64,000 bases of DNA from Acetobacter estunensis (GTDB lineage: Bacteria > Pseudomonadota > Alphaproteobacteria > Acetobacterales > Acetobacteraceae): contig NZ_JAHRDV010000006.1 of the NCBI RefSeq assembly GCF_019083805.1, forward strand, positions 62,001-126,000, given 5' to 3'. Made by a program: the position numbers and the translations under genes. Positions 46,705 through 55,060 of the stretch are shown in pieces. A model generated the notes under the pieces. It did no database searches. It saw only the letters and a list, made by a program, of their open reading frames with translations, and had not been told where the DNA came from. Each line of letters begins with the position of its first letter. Position 1 is the stretch's first letter.

Positions 46705-47703
46705 TCAGCCGAGAGGGGCGGGGAGGCGGAAGGTTACGTTTTCTTCCTTCACCGTACGCTCTTCGATCTTCAGTGTGTATCGGCGGGCCAGCTCTTCCAC
46801 CATTTCCTGCACCAGTGCTTCCGGTGCCGAGGCGCCAGCCGTGATACCCAGTGTCTGCACACCGTCGAGCACCGACCAGTCGAGGGCGGCCAGCTTGGGC
46901 ACAAGGAGCGCCCGCTTCGTGCCGGACCGCTCGGCCACTTCGCGCAGGCGCTGCGAATTGGAGGAGTTGGGCGAACCGATCACGATCACCAGATCGCATT
47001 CGGGCGCGATTTCCTTGACGGCTTCCTGGCGGTTCGTGGTGGCGTAGCAGATGTCCTCGCGCTTCGGCCCTTCGATCAGGGGAAAACGCTCACGCAGAAT
47101 TTCCACGATCTCGGCGGTGTCATCCACCGACAGGGTCGTCTGCGTGATGAAGGCGAGGCGCGTGGGGTCTTCCGGCTGGACCGTGCGGGCTTCCTCGGCA
47201 TCGTTGATGAGCGTCACCGCTCCTGCGGGAAGCTGTCCCATCGTGCCGATGACTTCCGGGTGGCCGGCGTGGCCGATCATCAGGATATGGCGGCTCTCGG
47301 GACCGCCATTGGCGTAATGCCGTTCGGCTTCACGGTGGACCTTGGAGACGAGTGGGCAGGTCGCATCGAGATAAAGCAGGTTACGACGTTCGGCCTCGGC
47401 GGGGACGGTCTTGGGCACGCCGTGAGCGGAAAAGACGACATGGCCGTCTGCGGGCACCTCGTCGAGTTCCTCGACGAAGATCGCGCCCTTGGCTTCCAGT
47501 TCCTCGACCACGGTGCGGTTATGCACGATCTCGTGGCGAACATAGACGGGGGCGCCGTAGGCCCGGATGGCTTCCTCCACCACGCGGATGGCGCGATCCA
47601 CTCCGGCGCAGAAACCGCGCGGACCGGCAAGCACGACGCGGAGCGCACGGGTCGAGCTGTCGGAGGTTTCGGAAGGAGAGGTGAGAGTGGACTGATCGGG
47701 CAT
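46705..47703 (-). CDS. ispH: 4-hydroxy-3-methylbut-2-enyl diphosphate reductase IspH
   Basis: The last MEP-pathway enzyme, an iron-sulfur reductase giving IPP and DMAPP, which feed farnesyl diphosphate to the hopanoid genes. The three cluster cysteines are Cys32 ([13 protein letters not shown]), Cys116 ([11 protein letters not shown]) and Cys219 ([11 protein letters not shown]), and the [11 protein letters not shown] and [11 protein letters not shown] motifs are intact. I chose ATG 47703, preceded by GGGGAA. The frame is open to 47769 without similarity. 332 residues. Confidence 0.96.
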   Translation of the reverse strand: MPDQSTLTSPSETSDSSTRALRVVLAGPRGFCAGVDRAIRVVEEAIRAYGAPVYVRHEIVHNRTVVEELEAKGAIFVEELDEVPADGHVVFSAHGVPKTVPAEAERRNLLYLDATCPLVSKVHREAERHYANGGPESRHILMIGHAGHPEVIGTMGQLPAGAVTLINDAEEARTVQPEDPTRLAFITQTTLSVDDTAEIVEILRERFPLIEGPKREDICYATTNRQEAVKEIAPECDLVIVIGSPNSSNSQRLREVAERSGTKRALLVPKLAALDWSVLDGVQTLGITAGASAPEALVQEMVEELARRYTLKIEERTVKEENVTFRLPAPLG

Positions 47704-48095
47704 GCTGTTCCCCAGACTTTCTGGCGGCGAAGGGCCGAAGCACGCGCCGCTCCGACCAAGGTCGTACATTGGATTCGTCTCGCCCTACGCAAGACACGTC
47801 GTTCGTGCAAGCCGTATCATGACCTGCGTCATGGGTCACTTATGGCGGAAGTGGTCGGAGAAAGCGGTTGAAAATGTGGCGCGGAGAGGAATTCTCCCGC
47901 TGCCGGTTTGCGCAAACGCATTTCTGTCCGATACTCCACCCCCTGTCTCGTTCGATGACACGTTTCGCCTCGGTTGATGAGGGAGGGGCGTGTCATGCAA
48001 GTCTGGATTACCGCATGATTCGGTTCTCGTCCCTGTGTTCGCGCTTTTCCCGACCGTCGGCGCGCCGGTCTTTTCCGAATCGCAGGTTGCCCCTG
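47704..48095. other. Intergenic region between ispH and the lipoprotein gene
   Basis: About 390 bp between divergent genes. It must hold the ispH promoter, but I find no convincing -35/-10 pair. The only clear structure is the inverted repeat CATGAC-N4-GTCATG at 47818-47833, about 115 bp upstream of ispH. In-frame starts for the lipoprotein gene continue to 47868, so part of this region may be coding. Confidence 0.4.
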
Positions 48096-48641
48096 ATGCG
48101 GTTTGCCGGTGTGGCCATGGCGCTCTCCCTGCCTCTGTGGCTTGTGGGATGCAGCGGTGAGGATGAAACGACTTTCGCGCCAAGCTGTCCGGCCATGCAC
48201 ATCCCGGCGGAGGTGGGCGACTATTACAATTACTCTGCCAAGGGGCCGAGTTTTAATCACCTTGTCACACATGCCAGCATCACGAAGCTTTCCGGGGACT
48301 GTCTGGCGGCTGGCAAGAAGACGCTGCGCACCCGTGTCGCCATCCGCATGCTTGTGCGTCGTGGGCCGGGCGCCACCAGCGACGAGTTCGTGTTTCCGTG
48401 GTTCCTCGCCGTCGTCCACAACGACAAGATCGTGGGCAAGCATGTGTTCAGTCAGACGGTTACGTTCCCTAGTGGACAGGATGCCATGGCGGTGGACACC
48501 CGTCTCGTGACGGTGGATCTGCCGATCCGCCCCACGACCGATGCCAGCGATTATCATTTCGAGGTCGGCTTCCAGCTTAGCCATACCCAGTTGGCCTATA
48601 ACCGCGAGCACGGCATCCTTGCGTCCTTCGACGCCCAATGA
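48096..48641 (+). CDS. Putative lipoprotein of unknown function
   Basis: About 181 residues with a short lipoprotein signal peptide ending LPLWLVGC, so the mature protein would be lipid-anchored from the Cys near residue 19. The rest is beta-rich with no recognised domain. A second Cys pair (PSCPAM, SGDCLAAG) could form a disulfide. ATG 48096 gives a compact lipoprotein signal. Starts at 48015 or 47868 give longer basic N-termini and cannot be excluded. I do not recognise a family; the style is common in acetic acid bacteria. Confidence 0.65.
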   Translation: MRFAGVAMALSLPLWLVGCSGEDETTFAPSCPAMHIPAEVGDYYNYSAKGPSFNHLVTHASITKLSGDCLAAGKKTLRTRVAIRMLVRRGPGATSDEFVFPWFLAVVHNDKIVGKHVFSQTVTFPSGQDAMAVDTRLVTVDLPIRPTTDASDYHFEVGFQLSHTQLAYNREHGILASFDAQ

Positions 48642-48779
48642 TGCAGGTTCCCCCGATGCGTGCGTTGCCGCGTCGACGGAAGAAAGCTAACGGGGTAGTC
48701 ATCTGTTTCCCGGCAAGCGGCCAGATCGGTTGGAATCTGCCCGCGGGCTGGCGAGTGAATCGTAGGGAGTGTCTGTCGC

Positions 48780-50321
48780 GTGCGTGAGCGTTCCGTGAGT
48801 TCTCGTCCTGCCGCGCGCGTGTCGGCGCGGGAGCGGTCTGTCTTGCGCCGTGGAGGCGTCTTGCGACGGGCAGGCGTTCTGCTGGCCATGACCGGCATGG
48901 TCTCCGGTTGCTCATGGATCTTCGGCACCGATGACGGCAACAAGGGCGATGAGAAGCCCGTCCTGTCGCTGTTCGGCAGTGGATCGAAAATGATTTCGGG
49001 CTATGTCGGCAACGTGGTCGCGGACGAACCTCAGGCGGCTCTTGCCGCCATGACGGTGCTTCAGCGTGGCGGCAATGCGGCCGATGCCGCCACCGCTCTT
49101 GGGCTTGCGCTCTCCGTAACTCTCCCCTCGCGTGCGTCGCTGGGAGCCGGTGGCGCATGTGTGGCATGGCGTCCGGGTGACCGTGACGGTGGCAAGGCCT
49201 TCCTGTTCCTGCCCACAGGCGATGCTCCGGCGGACCGCGTGCAGGGTACGACCACCCATGCCGACCGTCCCGCCTCTGTTCCCATGCTGGCTCGCGGCCT
49301 GTTTCTGATGCAGCTCAGTCACGGCAGTGTCGATTTCGCGGAACTGACACGTCCAGCCATCCAGTTGGCCCGCAACGGAATCGAAGTGGGCAGCCAGCTT
49401 GCCGCTGATCTCGATGTCGTGCAGTCGCCTCTGCTGGCGGATGAAGGAGCACGAAAGATTTTTGCGCGACCCAACGGCACGGTCATGAAAGCAGGAGACA
49501 TGCTGCTCCAGCGCTATCTGGCAGGGACACTGGAACGTATCCGTTCGGCCGGACCGGGTGATCTCTACACGGGCTCTCTCGCGCAGGTTGTGATTTCCGC
49601 CAATGCGACGACGGGAGCGGGTTTGACCATGGCTGGAATCCGGACATCCGTGCCTGTGGTGGCCACGCCGCTGACCGTTACTGTCGGGGAGATGCAGGTT
49701 TCCTTCGTGCCGCCTCCCGCCGATGGGGGTTACGGTATGGCTGTGGCATGGAAAGCGCTCATGAACGGGCGTTCGTCTTCCGATCTCGGGCGTCAGGCTG
49801 TTGCGGGTTGGCGTGCCAGCGAGGCCAAGGCGTCCGTGGGTACGTTGACGGCCCGGGCGCAGAGCCTGCTTCAGTCCGGGCATATTCCAACGGGCGGCGG
49901 CAGCAGCCTGCCCGATCTTCCGGCCTCCACTTCTTTTGCCGTGGCGGATCGGAAAGGAGGCGCAGTTGCGTGCGCCATCAGCATGGACAATCTGTTCGGG
50001 ACGGGACGGGTGGCCGGTTCCACAGGGATCGTGCTGGGGGCATCGGCCCTGCATCGTCCACGTCCAATACTGCCCGCGGCTATCGCGCATGAGGATGGTC
50101 GTTTTCTTGCCGCGGCCACGGCGTCCGGTCAGGCGGATGCGGCGGATGCGGCCGCTGCCGCGTTGGCGAATGGTTTGCAGGGACAGATCAAAGCGACCAC
50201 ATCCATGGGGCGGGCTAACGTAATCGCCTGTCGTGGCGGTCTGCCCGGTGATGGACGACGTTGCCAGAGTTGGGTCGATCCGCGCGGTTCGGGGTATGGC
50301 ACGGGCGCGACACAGGACTGA
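48780..50321 (+). CDS. Gamma-glutamyltransferase-like lipoprotein
   Basis: A 513-residue protein with a lipoprotein signal (Cys44 in GMVSGC) followed by a gamma-glutamyltransferase-type fold. Family pieces are VLQRGGNAADAATALGLAL (about residue 94), GAGGACVAW (about 122), TRPAIQLARNGIEV and FGTGRVAGSTGIVLG. In true GGT enzymes a Thr at the start of the small subunit (TTH) is the self-cleaving nucleophile. Here the aligned residues are Ser383-Thr384-Ser385. The glutathione-binding Arg region is also weak. It may be active with Ser/Thr, or a non-catalytic relative. The GTG start is uncertain. Confidence 0.78.
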   Translation: MRERSVSSRPAARVSARERSVLRRGGVLRRAGVLLAMTGMVSGCSWIFGTDDGNKGDEKPVLSLFGSGSKMISGYVGNVVADEPQAALAAMTVLQRGGNAADAATALGLALSVTLPSRASLGAGGACVAWRPGDRDGGKAFLFLPTGDAPADRVQGTTTHADRPASVPMLARGLFLMQLSHGSVDFAELTRPAIQLARNGIEVGSQLAADLDVVQSPLLADEGARKIFARPNGTVMKAGDMLLQRYLAGTLERIRSAGPGDLYTGSLAQVVISANATTGAGLTMAGIRTSVPVVATPLTVTVGEMQVSFVPPPADGGYGMAVAWKALMNGRSSSDLGRQAVAGWRASEAKASVGTLTARAQSLLQSGHIPTGGGSSLPDLPASTSFAVADRKGGAVACAISMDNLFGTGRVAGSTGIVLGASALHRPRPILPAAIAHEDGRFLAAATASGQADAADAAAAALANGLQGQIKATTSMGRANVIACRGGLPGDGRRCQSWVDPRGSGYGTGATQD

Positions 50322-50332
50322 AACTGCGTGGA

Positions 50333-50353
50333 GGCGGAGGTTCATCCTCCGCC
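50333..50353. terminator. Hairpin between convergent GGT-like gene and fliP
   Basis: A perfect 8-bp stem (GGCGGAGG / CCTCCGCC) with a 5-base loop lies 12 bp after the GGT-like stop and overlaps the last codons of fliP on the other strand. It could end transcription from both sides, but no T run is present. Confidence 0.5.
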
Positions 50354-51112
50354 AAAGCTGCGGACAAGACTGCCGGCCATTAATTGCCAGCCATCGATCA
50401 TCACGAAAAAGATCAGTTTGAACGGCAACGAGATGGTGGTTGGCGGCAGCATCATCATGCCCAGACTCATGAGCACAGTGGATACGACAATGTCGATCAC
50501 GAGAAAGGGCAGATAGAGCAGGAAGCCCATCTCGAATCCGCGGCGCAGTTCACCGATCATGAAGGCGGGCATCAGGACGCGCCACGGCGTGTCGGCGGCA
50601 TTGGTCGGGGGCGGCACGTTGGCCAGATGCGTGAAGGTCGAGAGATCGGCAGGTCGAGCATTGGCGAGCATGAAGTGATGAAAGGGTTCGGCGGCTGCGC
50701 GCAAACCGTCCATTTCGCTGATATGTCCCTCCATCAGCGGCTGGATTCCTGCCTGCCATGACTGCTCGAATGTAGGCTGCATGACGAAGAGCGTCAGGAA
50801 CAGCGCCAGACCGATCAGCACGGTGTTCGGTGGCGTGCCCTGTGCGCCGATGGCGCTGCGCAGCAGCGAGAGCACGATGATGATTCGCGTGAAGGCCGTG
50901 ACCATCACCAGCAGGCTGGGCGCCAGAGAAAGAACTGTAATGAGCGCGGAAAGTTGGATCAGGCGGCTGGTCGTGCCCGGTCCGCCGTTCTGCCCAAGAT
51001 CGACGCTGAGCGACTGAGCATGAGCCGCAAAAGGAAAGAATAGAGCGGTAAGCAGAAGCGCTGAGCCGGCTGTTGCCAGAATCAGACGACGCGCCGAGGA
51101 AAGACGCTTCAT
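50342..51112 (-). CDS. fliP: Flagellar export gate protein FliP
   Basis: A 256-residue inner-membrane protein of the flagellar type III export gate (FliP5-FliQ4-FliR1). A cleavable signal peptide (residues 1-33, ending AHAQS) precedes the mature part. FliP motifs include FTRIIIVLSLLRSAIGAQGTPPN, VLMPAFMIGELRRGFEMGFLLYLPFLVIDI and SLPFKLIFFVMIDGW. Start ATG 51112 overlaps the fliO stop as ATGA. Confidence 0.96.
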   Translation of the reverse strand: MKRLSSARRLILATAGSALLLTALFFPFAAHAQSLSVDLGQNGGPGTTSRLIQLSALITVLSLAPSLLVMVTAFTRIIIVLSLLRSAIGAQGTPPNTVLIGLALFLTLFVMQPTFEQSWQAGIQPLMEGHISEMDGLRAAAEPFHHFMLANARPADLSTFTHLANVPPPTNAADTPWRVLMPAFMIGELRRGFEMGFLLYLPFLVIDIVVSTVLMSLGMMMLPPTTISLPFKLIFFVMIDGWQLMAGSLVRSFGGG

Positions 51113-51393
51113 GGCGCGTCTCCCGGGTGCGTTTGTTCGGGCAACCACCCCACCACGACATCGGAGGCACCGCCGGTCAGCAGGAGAAGGCGTCGTCCTT
51201 CACAGGACACCAGAGAGAGCCGACGGCGCGAATCGAGAGCCAGCGTCTCTTCCAGACCGAGTGCGCCCTTGCGACGGCGCGGCATGCCGATGCCCAGTCG
51301 AGCCGCCACCTGCCATCCGTAGCGGCTGAGCAGGATCATCGCGAGGACGGCGATGAGGGCGAGGGCGGCGGACATTACGTCGTGGGAAGCCAT
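51109..51393 (-). CDS. fliO: Flagellar protein FliO
   Basis: About 94 residues: one membrane helix (about residues 6-25) and a small cytoplasmic beta domain with LGLEETLALDSRRRLSLVSCEGRRLLLLTGG. FliO helps FliP assemble. Identification rests on this helix/beta pattern and the 4-bp overlap with fliP. ATG 51393 is the best start; 51405 and 51432 are also in frame. It is divergent from flgB across a 211-bp region that must carry both promoters. Confidence 0.85.
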   Translation of the reverse strand: MASHDVMSAALALIAVLAMILLSRYGWQVAARLGIGMPRRRKGALGLEETLALDSRRRLSLVSCEGRRLLLLTGGASDVVVGWLPEQTHPGDAP

Positions 51394-51604
51394 AAGCGGG
51401 CGCATTCCATGATGCGTTGCGGACGGCCTCACATTTGCGGCGGAAAAGTAAACAACGTCTTTATGAGATGTCTTTTCGACCTCGCCGTAAACGAATGTGC
51501 TGTTTCGGCGGTCGTCTTAACCATATTGCAGTCTTTGGGCGTTCATTTCTGCGGGAGCGCACTGGCATTGTCGTCGGTGCCGTTGGATGGTTCAGGACTG
51601 AGAC

Positions 51605-52000
51605 ATGATGGATCCCTCACGTCCCGCTACGGGCGGCGTCGATATCTTCGGGTTGTCGCAGCGGCGAATGCAGTGGCTGGAGCAGCGCGAGCAGGCGCTG
51701 GCATCCAACATCGCCAATGCGGATACGCCGGATTATGTGGCCTCCGACATGACACCTTTTGAAAGCGCGCTGGCGGAGTTCGATGTCGGACTGACCACAA
51801 CGTCTTCGCGTCATATCCCCATGGCGGCAAAACGTCGTGCCCGTACCGAGAGTTCGGATGGTGAGCATTCTCCCGACGGCAATGGCGTTTCGCTGGAAAC
51901 GCAGATGCAACTGGTGGCCGAGACCAGCGATCAGCAGCGTCTGGCAACGAGTGTCTATTCCACCTACCGCACCATGGTGAACAACGTGCTCGGGAAATAA
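51605..52000 (+). CDS. flgB: Flagellar basal-body rod protein FlgB
   Basis: A 131-residue proximal rod protein exported through the flagellar gate. The conserved N-terminal SNIANADTPDYVASDM and the C-terminal heptad region QMQLVAETSDQQRLATSVYSTYRTMVNNVLG are typical. The first gene of a six-gene plus-strand flagellar run. ATG 51605 or 51608 may be used. Confidence 0.95.
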   Translation: MMDPSRPATGGVDIFGLSQRRMQWLEQREQALASNIANADTPDYVASDMTPFESALAEFDVGLTTTSSRHIPMAAKRRARTESSDGEHSPDGNGVSLETQMQLVAETSDQQRLATSVYSTYRTMVNNVLGK

Positions 52001-52015
52001 CGTCAGGACATCAGG

Positions 52016-52423
52016 ATGGATATCAACTCAACCCTGTCCGTTTCCGCAGCCGGCATGCAGGCGCAATCCGATCGGCTGCGTGTTGTTGCGGAAAATCTGG
52101 CCAATCAGGACACGACGGGCTCGACACCCGGCGCCGATCCCTATCGCCGCAAGACCATCACGTTCGAGAATGTCATCGATCACGAAACGGGTGTTTCCAA
52201 AGTGCGCGTGAAAAAAATCGGCAAGGACATGTCGGATTTCGAACAGCGCTACGATCCGGCAAACCCGGCGGCGGACAAGCGTGGCTATGTGAAAACCCCG
52301 AACGTGAACACGATGGTGGAGGTTGTGGATTCCCATGAGGCACAGCGTTCCTATGAAGCCAATCTCAACACGTTCCAGACGACCCGTTCCATGATTACTC
52401 GGACGATTGATCTCCTGAAATGA
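52016..52423 (+). CDS. flgC: Flagellar basal-body rod protein FlgC
   Basis: A 135-residue proximal rod protein. The N-terminal SVSAAGMQAQSDRLRVVAENLANQDT (conserved ENLAN), the middle DPANPAADKRGYVKTPNVN and the C-terminal SYEANLNTFQTTRSM are hallmark FlgC. It is 15 bp after flgB and overlaps fliE by 4 bp (ATGA). Confidence 0.97.
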   Translation: MDINSTLSVSAAGMQAQSDRLRVVAENLANQDTTGSTPGADPYRRKTITFENVIDHETGVSKVRVKKIGKDMSDFEQRYDPANPAADKRGYVKTPNVNTMVEVVDSHEAQRSYEANLNTFQTTRSMITRTIDLLK

Positions 52424-52737
52424 TGATTTCTTCTTCGAAAGCTGCCGCAGCCTATTCGCGGACCCAGTCGGCCCTCTCCACCTCCGGAGCCGATGCTTCC
52501 GTATCCGGAAGTACGGAGACGACCGGTTTTGGGGATGCTCTGCAAAGTGCCATCGATGGCGTCGTCAATACGGGCGAACAGGCGGAAGCAAAGGCCGCAG
52601 CCGGTCTGCACGGGCAGGGCAATCTGACGGACATCGTCACGTCGGTCTCGCAGGCCCAGATCGTCATGCAGACGGCATCTACCGTTCGTGATCGTGTCAT
52701 TCAGTCGTATCAGGACATCATGCGCATGACGATCTGA
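52420..52737 (+). CDS. fliE: Flagellar hook-basal body protein FliE
   Basis: A 105-residue protein that joins the MS ring to the rod. The low-complexity Ser/Ala-rich start leads into FGDALQSAIDGVVNTGEQAEAKAA and the conserved tail VSQAQIVMQTASTVRDRVIQSYQDIMRMTI. It starts in the flgC stop (ATGATG). Confidence 0.94.
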   Translation: MMISSSKAAAAYSRTQSALSTSGADASVSGSTETTGFGDALQSAIDGVVNTGEQAEAKAAAGLHGQGNLTDIVTSVSQAQIVMQTASTVRDRVIQSYQDIMRMTI

Positions 52738-52777
52738 GGAGTTTTTTTCTTCCTGCATTACAGGAAAAGGCATTTTT

Positions 52778-53050
52778 ATGAATTCAATTGATGTGGCGCA
52801 CATTCTGCGCGAAACGCTTTTCGTGGCTGTAAAGGTGGGCGCACCAAGCCTGATTGCAGCCATGGGAGCGGGTCTGCTGATCTCGATCCTGCAGGCTGTG
52901 ACGCAGATCAATGAATCCACACTGGCGTTTCTGCCGAAATTTCTGGCGTCCATGGCCGCCCTCTTGTTCGGCGGCTCGTTTATGTATTCGACTCTTCTGG
53001 CCTACACACGCTACATTTTCGATCAGGTCATCGTGGCCGGGGCGTCTTGA
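52778..53050 (+). CDS. fliQ: Flagellar export gate protein FliQ
   Basis: A 90-residue protein with two membrane helices, a gate subunit. Recognised by VGAPSLIAAMGAGLLISILQAVTQINESTLAFLPKF. Its stop shares three bases with a TTG start for fliR (TTGA). Confidence 0.95.
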   Translation: MNSIDVAHILRETLFVAVKVGAPSLIAAMGAGLLISILQAVTQINESTLAFLPKFLASMAALLFGGSFMYSTLLAYTRYIFDQVIVAGAS

Positions 53051-53844
53051 ACGCTGAAACCGCCACTCTGATTGCGCATCTTCCCACATGGATGGTGGTG
53101 TTCATGGTCATTTTGTGCCGGGTCGCGGCGCTGGTGATCACCATGCCGGGGCTGAATTCGCAGTCGGCGCCGACACGAGTGCGGGCGGCGTTTGCTATTG
53201 GCGTGAGTTTTCTGCTTTTCCCACTTCTGTTGCCCCGGTTTGAAGGAGCATCGTCGGACGATGTGCTCAATCCGGCGCGTCTTATCGTGTTCATCGCTTC
53301 GGAAGTTGTCTGTGGAGGACTGATCGGCTGGCTTGCGCAGTTAATGTTGCAGTCGTTTCCAGTGGCAGCCCAAATCATTTCAACTTTCATAGGTCTTTCA
53401 AACGTCCTCCAACCCGATCCGGAACTGGGGGCGCAGAGTACGCCGCTGAGTCATGTGGCCGAACTTCTAATGACGGTCACGGTGTTCGTGGCAGATCTCT
53501 ATGTGTTGCCTTTGCATGCGTTGGTGGGAAGCTACGACGTGTTCCCTCCGGGGCATTTTCCGTTGATGGGAGATGCGGCCCATAGTGTGACGCAGGCAAC
53601 GGGGGGCATGTTTCTTCTGGCGTTCCAGCTTGCGATGCCATTCGTGCTGATCGGTACCATCTGGCCGATCATGCTCGGTTTGCTGAGCCGTTTTACGCCC
53701 GGCTTGCAGGTGTACATGCTCGCCATGCCGGCTCAGATTCTGGGAGGGATTCTGCTTTTCGCGCTCCTGCTTAGCACAATGCTGGGAACCTGGAGCAATG
53801 GGGTGGACGCAGCTCTGCAAGGGTTGCCGGGTGGAGGAGGGTAA
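53047..53844 (+). CDS. fliR: Flagellar export gate protein FliR
   Basis: A 265-residue gate protein with six to seven membrane helices, including FIGLSNVLQPDPELGAQSTPLSHVAELL and QLAMPFVLIGTIWPIMLGLLSRFTPGLQVYMLAMPAQI, typical of FliR. The start is TTG 53047, overlapping the fliQ stop by 4 bp. No better in-frame ATG lies near, so the rare start seems real and coupled. Confidence 0.95.
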   Translation: MNAETATLIAHLPTWMVVFMVILCRVAALVITMPGLNSQSAPTRVRAAFAIGVSFLLFPLLLPRFEGASSDDVLNPARLIVFIASEVVCGGLIGWLAQLMLQSFPVAAQIISTFIGLSNVLQPDPELGAQSTPLSHVAELLMTVTVFVADLYVLPLHALVGSYDVFPPGHFPLMGDAAHSVTQATGGMFLLAFQLAMPFVLIGTIWPIMLGLLSRFTPGLQVYMLAMPAQILGGILLFALLLSTMLGTWSNGVDAALQGLPGGGG

Positions 53845-53899
53845 ATGCCGAGCGTTTTCCCAACTCTGCACCGGGTGAAGCTGGGCTGGATGATCATCC

Positions 53900-54985
53900 G
53901 TGGCTGATTCCGATACCGGCGATACGACGGAAGCCCCGACCGGGCGGCGGCTGGAACGCGCCCGGGAACAGGGAAATATTGCGCAGTCACGGGAGTTGCA
54001 TCTTTTCTCGGGGCTTGGACTGGCCACTCTCGTTCTGACCATGGCGATGCCGGCGGGTGTGCGTGAGTTCATTCATGAAATGAGCGCCCTGCTCGACAAT
54101 GCGGGCGAAGTGCGTCTCGATCCGCCCACGGTCGGGCTTGTCCTTACGCACTGTCTTCATCTTCTCGTGGTGCTGGCCTTCCCTGTTGTCGCTGCGACGG
54201 CCGCCGGTGGTGTGGCGACCGCGCTTCTTCAATCGGGCTTTCTGGTGCGCATGGAAGCGTTGGTTCCCGATATTGGTCGTCTCAATCCATTGAAGGGCCT
54301 CAAGAAGCTATTCGGCGTCACGAATCTCGTGGAGGCCACGAAATCCATAGCCAAGATCATCATCTTCTCTGCCATTCTCTACGGGATCGTGCGCGATACG
54401 CTGGCTCTCGCGCCCGGAGCCATGGGATGGTCACCTGAGCGTCTGGCCCGTGAACTCTCGGCCCTGGTGGTGCGCACGCTCGGCGCGGTGCTGATCGTGC
54501 AGGTCATCATCGTGGTGCTCGATGAAGCCTGGACGCGGTACAAGCGGCTTCAGGATCTCAAGATGAGCCGCCATGACATCAAGGAGGAAATGAAGGAGAG
54601 CGAGGGCGATCCCCATATACGCGCCAAACTTAAGCAGATGCGCATGCAGCGGACACGCAAGCGCGTGCGCGAGGCTGTCCGTTCCGCGACGGTGGTGGTG
54701 ACCAACCCAACCCATTACGCCGTGGCTCTGGCCTACGAACCCGGCTCAGCGGGCGCGCCGCGTATCGTGGCGAAAGGTGCGGATGAACTGGCCGCACGCA
54801 TCAGGGAGTTTGCGTGGGAGGAAAAGGTGCCGATTGTCTCCAACCCACCGCTGGCCCGTTCGCTCTATCAACTGCCCGAAGACACCGAAATTCCGTATGA
54901 TTATTTCCAGGCCGTAGCCGCCGTTATTGCGTATGTATGGCGCCTTAAAAAACCGGCCGGGGGCGGAAGCCCACCTGTCATGTAA
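53900..54985 (+). CDS. flhB: Flagellar export switch protein FlhB
   Basis: A 361-residue protein with four membrane helices in the first 210 residues and a cytoplasmic domain with the self-cleaving motif Asn269-Pro-Thr-His272 (VTNPTHYAVAL). The N-terminal DTTEAPTGRRLERAREQGNIAQSREL and the linker MSRHDIKEEMKESEGDPHIRAK are typical. Cleavage switches export from rod/hook to filament substrates. GTG start, 55 bp after fliR. Confidence 0.96.
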   Translation: MADSDTGDTTEAPTGRRLERAREQGNIAQSRELHLFSGLGLATLVLTMAMPAGVREFIHEMSALLDNAGEVRLDPPTVGLVLTHCLHLLVVLAFPVVAATAAGGVATALLQSGFLVRMEALVPDIGRLNPLKGLKKLFGVTNLVEATKSIAKIIIFSAILYGIVRDTLALAPGAMGWSPERLARELSALVVRTLGAVLIVQVIIVVLDEAWTRYKRLQDLKMSRHDIKEEMKESEGDPHIRAKLKQMRMQRTRKRVREAVRSATVVVTNPTHYAVALAYEPGSAGAPRIVAKGADELAARIREFAWEEKVPIVSNPPLARSLYQLPEDTEIPYDYFQAVAAVIAYVWRLKKPAGGGSPPVM

Positions 54986-55060
54986 GGCCCGCCCGCCTTG
55001 TCGGATGCGGCGTTCCGGGGTCATGAGCAGGGCGAGGCGATTACAGGAATGGGCGGATTG

